Origin: Gemmatimonadota bacterium
GTDB lineage: Bacteria > Gemmatimonadota > Gemmatimonadetes > JACCXV01
Assembly: GCA_013696835.1 (NCBI GenBank)
Contig: JACCXV010000026.1
Coordinates: 1 to 14,833, forward strand
Direction: 5' to 3'
DNA: 14,833 nt
Part shown: positions 1 to 5,705 of the stretch, piece after piece
Layout: the number at the start of each line of letters is the position of its first letter
Position numbering within the stretch: the first letter of the stretch is position 1
Position numbers and translations under genes: made by a program
Notes under the pieces: model-generated
The model's database searches: none
Seen by the model: the letters and a program-made list of their open reading frames with translations, nothing else
Told to the model about the DNA's origin: nothing

Positions 1-1527
1 GGGCCGTGCGCGGGGAAACCGCTGGCCGGCGACCAATCCACCGGGACGACGGGTCTCGTCGTCGGGGGCGCGCCCCTTTCGGAACTGCAGCAGATGTTTC
101 ACGGAGTAGCCCGATACGGAGAGATACCCGAATGCGAAGAGACAGAGGAAGGGCAGACCTCCATACTCCTGCGCCTGGATCGCGACACCGATCGTGAAGA
201 GCGTGTACAGCCCGAGCAGCACCTCGGCCGCCAGGGTCCAGGTGAACGGGCTGCGGTAGCGTTTCTCGAGCCAAACCTTGCGCCGGTCGTTCAGGTTGTA
301 CTTGGGGGTCCTCAGAAAGGCGCTCTTCCGTCTCAGGAGCCCCTCGATCACAGCCTGCGTGTTCGAAACCCCCATGCCGATCGACGCTCCCATGAAGAGC
401 GGGAAGTACAGCGCGCGACGGCGCCACCCGATTCCCACCGCCTTCTGGGCGGTCCAGTAGTACTGGAAGGTTCCGAAGAGCGTGAACAGGAAGTAAGCGG
501 AGACGGGCCACAGCAGGCGCTTGTCGAAGTCGCGCGCGACGAGAACGACCGGCAGGTTCAGAAGCGCGAGCGTGACGAAGAACGGGAAGACGATGTTGCC
601 GAACAGGTGCAGGGTCCCCTGAACCTTGAGCCACAGAGGGGTGGGTGAACGCCACAAGGTCGGGAGCAGCTTGCGGGCGGTCTCCATGGAGCCCTTGGTC
701 CAGCGCGCCTGCTGCGCCTTCATGCCGTGGATCTCGGCCGGGATCTCGGAATCGCAGGTCACGTCCCAGAGATACTTGAAGCGCCAGCCCCGCAGCTGGG
801 CGCGATAGCTCAGATCCAGGTCTTCCGTGAGGGTGTCGTGCTGCCATCCCCCCGCGTCTCGAATGCACTCGCTCCGCCAGATGCCGGCCGTGCCGTTAAA
901 GTTCATGAACAGACCGCCCCAGTAGCGCGCGGACTGCTCCACGACGAAGTGGCCGTCCAGACCCAGGGCCGCGGCCCGGGTGAGGACCGAGAACTCGTCG
1001 TTCAGGTAGCTCCAGCGCGCCTGGACCATCCCCACCCGCTGGCCGTCGAAGTGCGGCAGGGTGCGGCGCAGGAAGTCGGCGGGAATCACGAAGTCGGCGT
1101 CGAACACCGCGACGAACTCGCCGGTGGCCGTCTCCAGGCCGTTGGCGAGGGCACCGCCCTTGAACCCCGTGCGGTCGGCGCGGTGGACGTGAACGATGTC
1201 GAAGCCCTTGCACCCGTACGCGCGCACGAGCTCGCGAGTGAGTTCCAGGGTCTCGTCCGTGGAGTCGTCGAGGACCTGGATCTGCAGCAGGCCAGGTGGA
1301 TAGTCGAGCTCGCAAGCCGACCGGATCAGGCGCTCGGCGACGTACAGCTCGTTGAAGATCGGCAACTGCACTGTCACCGAAGGGGCTTCATCGTCCGGCA
1401 GGGGCGGCACGATCTCGTGCCGCTGGTGCTTGCGGAACAGAGTGACGAGGATGAATCGGTTCAGCCCGAACGTCGAGAGGACCAGCAGGCAAAGCCCATA
1501 CCCGACGAGGATCAGCTCCGCACCCAT
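1..1527 (-). CDS. Processive family 2 glycosyltransferase, cellulose-synthase-like (3' end off window)
   Basis: An inner-membrane glycosyltransferase that probably polymerises a sugar nucleotide into a beta-linked polysaccharide. The minus frame is open from ATG 1527 to the left edge (509 residues, no stop), so the C-terminus is missing. All processive GT2 landmarks are present: an N-terminal membrane segment (about 3-30), LDDSTD at 86-91, FDADF at 142-146, LTEDLDL at 233-239 and QQARW at 272-276. Four or more hydrophobic segments follow, from about residue 300. AAAGGTGA about 10 nt upstream can serve as ribosome binding site. The core resembles bacterial CslA/cellulose-synthase-like enzymes more than BcsA, and I see no PilZ-type RxxxR region in the visible part. 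The class is secure; substrate and product cannot be told. The gene stands alone, 283 bp after the lipoprotein gene on the same strand. Confidence 0.93.
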   Translation of the reverse strand, partial: MGAELILVGYGLCLLVLSTFGLNRFILVTLFRKHQRHEIVPPLPDDEAPSVTVQLPIFNELYVAERLIRSACELDYPPGLLQIQVLDDSTDETLELTRELVRAYGCKGFDIVHVHRADRTGFKGGALANGLETATGEFVAVFDADFVIPADFLRRTLPHFDGQRVGMVQARWSYLNDEFSVLTRAAALGLDGHFVVEQSARYWGGLFMNFNGTAGIWRSECIRDAGGWQHDTLTEDLDLSYRAQLRGWRFKYLWDVTCDSEIPAEIHGMKAQQARWTKGSMETARKLLPTLWRSPTPLWLKVQGTLHLFGNIVFPFFVTLALLNLPVVLVARDFDKRLLWPVSAYFLFTLFGTFQYYWTAQKAVGIGWRRRALYFPLFMGASIGMGVSNTQAVIEGLLRRKSAFLRTPKYNLNDRRKVWLEKRYRSPFTWTLAAEVLLGLYTLFTIGVAIQAQEYGGLPFLCLFAFGYLSVSGYSVKHLLQFRKGRAPDDETRRPGGLVAGQRFPRARP

Positions 1528-1763
1528 GCTATGACGGTCACCTTTCTGTAACGGATCGCCCGCAGGGCAGGGAAAAACTTGCCCACCCAGCCGCCCGGAG
1601 GCCGGCCCCCGTAACCCCATATGGATGAAGGAACCAACGAGAATCGCGTAAGCTAACGGCCTCGATTCCGCTGGGACATGGCAAGACTCATTCCCCGCCA
1701 CGGCCGCCCGTGCCTGGCGCCCCACGGCTGCCACGTACCCCCTCGCCACGGCACACGTTCTAC

Positions 1764-1781
1764 CCCGTTGCTGGCAACGGG
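1764..1781 (-). terminator. Hairpin downstream of the BsuPI lipoprotein gene, possible terminator
   Basis: CCCGTTG and CAACGGG form a perfect 7-bp stem with a CTGG loop, 30 nt past the stop of the lipoprotein gene. No T-run follows on the minus strand, so termination is uncertain. The rest of the 283-bp spacer (1528-1810) shows no gene and no clear promoter. Confidence 0.35.
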
Positions 1782-1810
1782 TCCCTCCGCCCTGTCACAC
1801 ATTCGTCAGC

Positions 1811-2338
1811 TCAGGGCACGGCCAGGTCGGCCTCTCCCATGTCGACTTCGATCTCGGCGGCGCCCGCCGGTCTCAGGTACGCGGTCAGCCGGTAGGTCCC
1901 GGCGGGATGGCCAGGCGACAGGATCTCATAGGCCGAGGCCGTCGGGGCGCGCAGCGTATTCGACTCGCCAGCCGCCAGGGTCACGTTCACGATGGCCTGC
2001 GTGCACCCGAGCCCCCCCACCTGATCCCAGACTCTCTCGTCGGCGCGGTACGCCCGCAGGAGAACCACGCACCCGTCGGGAAACGCCAGGGTCCGCTCAC
2101 CATCCGATCTGTTGGTCAGGGTGACGGAGCCGGCGAGCTGAACCGGGAACGACTCCAGGACCAGGAGCTCGCCGCGGTACTCGATGGCCCCGACGGTGCG
2201 CGTGCCCGCGGGGTCGGGCCGCAGCGGCTCGCGCGAGGGTTCGCTCTTGGAGGCACAGCCGATGGCCAGGAAGAGCAGGAGCGCACTCCCCCTCGCGTTC
2301 CTTGATCCGGCGTGTTGAAGCCTAGAGCTTGCTGCCAT
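1811..2338 (-). CDS. Lipoprotein with BsuPI-like beta-sandwich domain
   Basis: An exported lipoprotein of 175 residues. A basic N-terminus is followed by the hydrophobic run ALLLFLAIG and the lipobox cysteine C28 (LAIG-C). Residue +2 is Ala, so outer-membrane retention is plausible by the E. coli rule. From about 66 to 156 the pattern fits the BsuPI family (named after an intracellular proteinase inhibitor): a VTLTNRSD strand, FPDGC, VWDQ, LAAGES, then GTYRLTAYL. In this lipoprotein setting it is probably a binding or structural domain, not a protease inhibitor. C90 and C112 could form a disulfide. ATG 2338 is chosen because AGGAG lies 7 nt upstream; the GTG at 2344 lies only about 1 nt from it. 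The gene is divergent from the zinc-ribbon gene, and the two start codons overlap. Confidence 0.85.
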   Translation of the reverse strand: MAASSRLQHAGSRNARGSALLLFLAIGCASKSEPSREPLRPDPAGTRTVGAIEYRGELLVLESFPVQLAGSVTLTNRSDGERTLAFPDGCVVLLRAYRADERVWDQVGGLGCTQAIVNVTLAAGESNTLRAPTASAYEILSPGHPAGTYRLTAYLRPAGAAEIEVDMGEADLAVP

Positions 2339-2657
2339 GGTCACTCTCCTGCTGCACGTTTGCTTCGTATTCGTGGTGCTCGGATCGAAGCTCCTGATCG
2401 CGCTCTGGGTGATCTACTACCTGTTCCCTCGCAGCCGTGAGTGTCCACGCTGCGACGCGGACACGCTTTCCCTCCGCATGGGGTGGGTTCGGCGGCTGGC
2501 GGGCGGTTTCCTCTTCCTCGGAAGGGTCGGCTACCGCTGGTGCGCGGAATGCGGATGGACCGGATTCGTCCGCCACTCGAGCCCCCTCGAACGGCCTGCC
2601 GGCGAACGAAGCGGCCGTGGCGGGACGGAGGCAGGTTCCCTCGAGCGCTCCGGCTGA
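2337..2657 (+). CDS. Small membrane-anchored zinc-ribbon protein
   Basis: A 106-residue protein of unknown function. Residues 3-30 form one long hydrophobic segment (LLLHVCFVFVVLGSKLLIAL and onward). A cytoplasmic-looking zinc ribbon follows: C36PRC39 and C69AEC72, spaced by 29 residues. The tail from about 80 is polar and low-complexity. Third codon positions are G/C-rich, which supports coding, and the opposite frames show no domain. ATG 2337 is the first start after an in-frame stop at 2316-2318. No Shine-Dalgarno is visible, and the promoter would have to lie inside the divergent lipoprotein gene. A later GTG (2376) would cut the membrane segment. The stop lies 13 nt before the convergent stop of the HTH-TPR regulator. 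Four-cysteine ribbons usually bind zinc for structure; no partner is evident. Confidence 0.75.
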   Translation: MVTLLLHVCFVFVVLGSKLLIALWVIYYLFPRSRECPRCDADTLSLRMGWVRRLAGGFLFLGRVGYRWCAECGWTGFVRHSSPLERPAGERSGRGGTEAGSLERSG

Positions 2658-2670
2658 GCCGCGCGAAACC

Positions 2671-4161
2671 TCACGAGGCCATCGCCTCCAGCCGTACGAG
2701 GAGGCCCCGCCGGATCTCACGCTCGGCCGCGCGCGCCAGACCGGACTCGTGGGCCAGTCCCCTCAGGCGCGTTCTCTCCTGGACCTGATCCAGCCGGTCC
2801 AGGGCGCCCGCCGTTCGGCCGTGAGCATGATCCAATCGCGCCAGCAGGATCTCCGCCTGCATCTCGGCCCAGCCGATACCCGCACCCAACGCGCGGGAAC
2901 GCGCCTCCAGCAGAGAGGCCTCCGCCTCTCCGAGTGCTCCCGTGCGGAGCTGAAGCTCGCCGAGGTTGTTGCCCACGACGGCGCGCAGGAGGGGCACGTC
3001 GAACCGGCTGGCAAGCGCGAGCGCCTCGCGGAGCAGGCTCTCCGCCCCGGCGGGGTCGCGGCCCTCCATCGCATTCAGCCCCAGCTCGTTGAGAAACCGC
3101 GCCTCGTGCTCCAGGTCGCCGACGCGGCGGGCGATGACGAGTCCCTGCCGGGCGTAATCCGCGGCCCTGACGAGATCGTGCTCGTGCTCGTGGTAATAGG
3201 CGGAGAGGTCCAGGTACGCTCGAAACAGCAGGTCGGGGCTGCCGAGTCGGAGCGCTCCTTCGAGCAGGGCGACGTACTCGGTTCGCGCGCGCTCGAAATC
3301 TCCCCGCTCGAAGTGAAGGTTCCCCAGGCCCGCGTGGCAGCGGGCCGCGAAACGCTCCTCCCCGGCGGCGACCGCGGTCGCGTGGGCCGCTGTGTAGATC
3401 GCCTCGGCTTCGTCGAGCCGCCCCGTCTTGCGCGTCACCCTTCCCAGCCTGAAGGCGGTTCCGGCCTCCGCGCCGGCCCTTCCGGCGGGCGGGAAGCGCC
3501 CGCTGGCCGCGAGCTGACAGCCCCACAAGAGAAGGAAACGGGCGCGCTCGAGGTTCACCGGCGACGGCTCCCGGTGCTCCAGCTCGGAGGCAGCGGCGGC
3601 GAGCTCGTCGAGGGCGCCGGCGAGGTCTTCCCGTTCCGCTGCCCCTCGCATGGCGGCGAGCAGCCTGACGAGGCGCTGGGACCCTCCATCGGCGGGCTGC
3701 GCCTCGGGCGCAACGGGCGCCTCGACTGCGCCACTGGAGCCGTTCACGAGCGACAGGATCAGCAGTGGCAGCTCGACCGCCAGCCTGTCCCACGGGTGCT
3801 CGCCGGGAACGGTTGGCGAAACGGTGAGAGCGGCCCGGGCCGCGTACCGGTCCTCGCTGGATTCCCGCAGCGTCTCCCGCACCGTCTGCTGGACGAACCG
3901 CCGGAGATCGTCCTGGGCCTCGCTCGCCGCGAGGACCGTGGGCGGGCGACCGGTCAGCACCCAGTCGATGTCGATCCCGAACTCGGTCGAGAGCCCGGCC
4001 AGAAACCGATAGGAGCCGGGAATCTCGCCTCGTTCGTAGCGACTGATGTGGGGTTGGAGGTACCCCAGCCTTTCCCCTACCTCGCGCTGCGACAAACTCC
4101 CGCGCGCCTGCCGAAGGCGGTGAGCCACGGCGCCCGGATCGTAGCCGCCAGACGAGATCAT
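2671..4161 (-). CDS. XRE-family HTH regulator with C-terminal TPR array (regulator 1)
   Basis: A predicted cytoplasmic DNA-binding regulator of 496 residues. Residues 8-70 form a Cro/C1-type helix-turn-helix (SLSQREVGERLG, then ISRYERGEIP as recognition helix and turn). From about 225 to the end it is alpha-helical with TPR-like repeats, e.g. GNLHFERGDFERARTEYVAL, NELGLNAMEGRDPAGAESLL and NNLGELQLRTGALGEAEASL. This layout is that of RRNPP peptide receptors (PlcR, NprR, Rgg) and also of other sensor regulators. ATG 4161 is chosen although no good Shine-Dalgarno precedes it: residues before it in the open frame show no domain, and the length then equals that of the paralogue at 8031-9521. The two share YERG-(E/N)-(I/V)-P and the (I/L)-(D/N)-W-(V/L)-L ending of the HTH. 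The gene is divergent from the octapeptide-repeat lipoprotein, so the AT-rich spacer probably holds its operator. The ligand is unknown. Confidence 0.9.
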   Translation of the reverse strand: MISSGGYDPGAVAHRLRQARGSLSQREVGERLGYLQPHISRYERGEIPGSYRFLAGLSTEFGIDIDWVLTGRPPTVLAASEAQDDLRRFVQQTVRETLRESSEDRYAARAALTVSPTVPGEHPWDRLAVELPLLILSLVNGSSGAVEAPVAPEAQPADGGSQRLVRLLAAMRGAAEREDLAGALDELAAAASELEHREPSPVNLERARFLLLWGCQLAASGRFPPAGRAGAEAGTAFRLGRVTRKTGRLDEAEAIYTAAHATAVAAGEERFAARCHAGLGNLHFERGDFERARTEYVALLEGALRLGSPDLLFRAYLDLSAYYHEHEHDLVRAADYARQGLVIARRVGDLEHEARFLNELGLNAMEGRDPAGAESLLREALALASRFDVPLLRAVVGNNLGELQLRTGALGEAEASLLEARSRALGAGIGWAEMQAEILLARLDHAHGRTAGALDRLDQVQERTRLRGLAHESGLARAAEREIRRGLLVRLEAMAS

Positions 4162-4220
4162 CGGATCGGCCGCTTTCTGGCGAGGGAAGTGCAGCTCCTG
4201 AGGTCGATGGGGAGCCGCGG

Positions 4221-4239
4221 TACATATATTTGTTATGTA
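4221..4239. promoter_or_regulatory. AT-rich inverted repeat, candidate operator of regulator 1
   Basis: TACATA-N7-TATGTA is a perfect 6-bp inverted repeat in an AT-rich patch within a very GC-rich window. It sits 60 nt upstream of the regulator 1 start, in the divergent spacer 4162-4440. On the minus strand TTGACA (4257-4252) lies just upstream and could be a -35 element. TATATTTG (4225-4232) resembles the Bacteroidetes -7 consensus TAnnTTTG, which may or may not apply here. The 9-mer TTTGTTATG (4229-4237) recurs at 4346-4354. Symmetry and position suit an XRE dimer site; binding is inference. Confidence 0.5.
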
Positions 4240-4322
4240 TTTCACGGAGGTTGTCAAGTCTTGGCCACGCCCCGTTCCACAGAAGTTGATGGGTGTTGAG
4301 CGTAGGCGACCCCAAGAAATTG

Positions 4323-4353
4323 TTGACACGGCTTCGGAAGTCGTTTTTGTTAT
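4323..4353 (+). promoter_or_regulatory. Candidate sigma-70-type promoter of the octapeptide-repeat lipoprotein gene
   Basis: A consensus TTGACA (4323-4328) is followed after 19 nt by TGTTAT (4348-4353), a 4/6 match to TATAAT. The spacing is slightly long. It lies about 90 nt before the ATG at 4441. The -10 region overlaps the second copy of TTTGTTATG, so the factor that reads this 9-mer could control the promoter. Confidence 0.4.
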
Positions 4354-4440
4354 GACGAGGCCAGGCTATCAATTGGACAGCGGGTGCGCCCAGCCGCAGC
4401 GTTCGCGGGCCTGCCCCAGCCGCCAGAGAGGCACACTGAA

Positions 4441-5358
4441 ATGACATCCGAGCGTGCGCTTTTCGACGCCGCCGAGAACCGCTCCTCACGCCACGACCTG
4501 ATTCGCTCTGCCTGGCTCGTCTTTCCGCTCGCTCTGATCGCGGGCTGCGCCGGCGGCGCGGGTTCCGATGGAGCCAGGGACGAGCAAGCGGGTCTCACTG
4601 GCAGCGAGGGCAGGGGGCGCGTGGAGGGCAGGGTGACGATCGGCCCTCTCTGCCCCGTCGAGCAATTTCCGCCCGATCCGTCCTGCCGTCCCACACCTGC
4701 CACGTACGCAGCCGTGAAGATCCTGGTCGAGGCTCCGTCGGGTGAGATCCTTCGCGAGGTCGCGCTCGACGACGAGGGCCGCTACACGGTCGACCTGGAA
4801 CCCGGTTCCTATCTGATCGACACGAACTCCCACGGATACGGAATCGGCCGCGGTGAGGAGGACGGAGGCGGGAACAGCGGTGATTCGGTGGTGACTGGCG
4901 GGGGCGGACTCTCGGAGCCGCCCGGGAATTCTCCACCGGGCCCTCCCGACACGACATGGACGGTGCCCCCCGACACCGGCTGGACGGTGCCCCCCGACAG
5001 CGGCTGGACCGCTCCCATCGACAGCGGCTGGACCATCCCCACCGACAGTGGCTGGACCGCTCCCGGCGATAGCGGCTGGGTAACTCCTGGAGACAGTGGC
5101 TGGGCCGCTCCCGGTGACAGCGGGGGTGGATCGCCGACGGAACCGGAACCCCCGATCCCCCCTGACACGCTCTGGCCGGATCCGGCCGATCCGGCATGGC
5201 CCGAACCGGGACCGGGCTTCCCTCCGCCCGAGCCGTGGGATGGACGCGACTCCGTGGGCGTGGAGGAAGGGCCGCACACCTCGCTGCCTGTTGCCGTGGA
5301 CGTGTCGGCTGGCGAGACCGTGCGCATCGATATCGACATCGACACCGGGATTCGCTAA
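4441..5358 (+). CDS. Lipoprotein with regulatory-like beta-sandwich interrupted by Trp octapeptide repeats
   Basis: An exported lipoprotein of 305 residues, with lipobox LIAG-C36 after a long basic N-terminus. Residues 58-127 have the features of a carboxypeptidase-regulatory-like domain: GRVEGRVTIGPLCPV, then VALDDEGRYTVDLEPGSYLI. The final strands of that fold appear only at 281-305 (LPVAVDVSAGETVRI...DTGIR, a typical ending). Between them lie about 150 residues rich in Gly/Pro/Asp, including eight tandem octapeptides at 169-232 of the form (P/G)-D-(S/T)-G-W-(T/V/A)-x-P. The repeats therefore look like an insertion into a loop of an otherwise standard domain. ATG 4441 has GAGAGG about 10 nt upstream. 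The gene is divergent from regulator 1 and followed 9 nt later by a mini-lipoprotein gene, probably co-transcribed. Function is unknown; surface display, adhesion or ligand binding are all possible. Confidence 0.85.
   Translation: MTSERALFDAAENRSSRHDLIRSAWLVFPLALIAGCAGGAGSDGARDEQAGLTGSEGRGRVEGRVTIGPLCPVEQFPPDPSCRPTPATYAAVKILVEAPSGEILREVALDDEGRYTVDLEPGSYLIDTNSHGYGIGRGEEDGGGNSGDSVVTGGGGLSEPPGNSPPGPPDTTWTVPPDTGWTVPPDSGWTAPIDSGWTIPTDSGWTAPGDSGWVTPGDSGWAAPGDSGGGSPTEPEPPIPPDTLWPDPADPAWPEPGPGFPPPEPWDGRDSVGVEEGPHTSLPVAVDVSAGETVRIDIDIDTGIR
4945..5136 (+). repeat. Eight tandem 24-bp units encoding Trp octapeptides
   Basis: Eight contiguous 24-bp units encode PDTTWTVP, PDTGWTVP, PDSGWTAP, IDSGWTIP, TDSGWTAP, GDSGWVTP, GDSGWAAP and GDSGGGSP. 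Units vary at synonymous sites and at positions 1, 6 and 7, while D, G, W and the final P are nearly constant. The outer units are the most divergent, as expected of an array that expands in the middle. Units of 24 bp keep the frame when copy number changes. Confidence 0.9.
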
Positions 5359-5367
5359 CCTTCGGTC

Positions 5368-5544
5368 ATGCGTCTCCTTCGTGCCATCCTGTGGGGATGC
5401 CTCCTCACGATCGCCAGTGGGATCGGCATCTCCGCCTGTTCCAGTGGCGGCCCGGACGACGAAGTAGGCACGCCGCTCGGAACCGAGACCACGGACAAGC
5501 CCCAGGGGGGTGGCCGGGGCTCCCACGGAACGAGCAACGACTGA
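5368..5544 (+). CDS. Mini-lipoprotein, 58 aa (candidate exported peptide precursor 1)
   Basis: A 58-residue protein, easily missed because of its size. It begins MRLLRAILWG, has a hydrophobic stretch to about residue 22 and a lipobox-like GISA-C24. The mature part would be only 35 residues, hydrophilic and Gly/Thr-rich, ending GSHGTSND. It starts 9 nt after the stop of the repeat lipoprotein with no strong Shine-Dalgarno, so translation is probably coupled to that gene. A strong terminator follows 23 nt after the stop and closes the unit. The C-terminal TSN plus one polar residue also ends the mini-lipoprotein at 9583-9720. The small mature part could be a signalling peptide, an entericidin-like toxin or a structural lipoprotein. 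I recognise no family. Confidence 0.7.
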   Translation: MRLLRAILWGCLLTIASGIGISACSSGGPDDEVGTPLGTETTDKPQGGGRGSHGTSND

Positions 5545-5567
5545 GGCAAGCCCGATTCGACAGCTGC

Positions 5568-5601
5568 GAAGGCCCCGCCCCCCAATGGTGGCGGGGCCTT
5601 C
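5568..5601 (+). terminator. Strong intrinsic terminator after the lipoprotein pair
   Basis: GAAGGCCCCGCC (5568-5579) pairs perfectly over 12 bp with GGCGGGGCCTTC (5590-5601). The 10-nt loop can add two C-G pairs. GTGTTT follows. It separates the lipoprotein transcript from the TonB receptor gene. Confidence 0.8.
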
Positions 5602-5630
5602 GTGTTTGCGGGAGCGCACGACGGCCCGGG

Positions 5631-5658
5631 GCCAGCGCCCCGCTGGCAGGCGTATACT
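5631..5658 (+). promoter_or_regulatory. Inverted repeat and possible -10 element before TonB receptor 1
   Basis: GCCAGC-N5-GCTGGC (5631-5647) is followed by TATACT (5653-5658), a 5/6 match to the -10 consensus. It lies 48 nt before the receptor start. No -35 box is recognisable at 17 nt. The repeat overlaps where a -35 would be, so it could be an operator. Confidence 0.35.
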
Positions 5659-5705
5659 TCCGGCTCGTGGCGCCCCCCTTCTCAATTGCTCGAAAGAGGT
5701 TGCAC

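Noticed and set aside
727..1551. Long plus-strand open frame opposite the glycosyltransferase
   Set aside because: The minus frame carries all four glycosyltransferase motifs; the plus frame is a low-complexity shadow of GC-rich codons.
2437..4299. 620-codon plus-strand open frame opposite regulator 1, and a long second minus frame (2717-4489)
   Set aside because: Regulator 1 has a clear HTH and TPR pattern; the other frames are Arg/Gly/Pro-rich with no domain, as expected of shadows at this GC content.
4162..4329. Longer N-terminus of regulator 1
   Set aside because: It would translate the AT-rich palindrome and the divergent promoter region, shows no domain, and breaks the length match with regulator 2.
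4945..5136. CRISPR-like array
   Set aside because: Units are contiguous 24-bp coding repeats without unique spacers, and they keep the reading frame of a lipoprotein.
5196..5705. In-frame upstream extension of TonB receptor 1
   Set aside because: It overlaps two lipoprotein genes and the terminator in another frame; a proper ribosome binding site and signal peptide mark ATG 5706.
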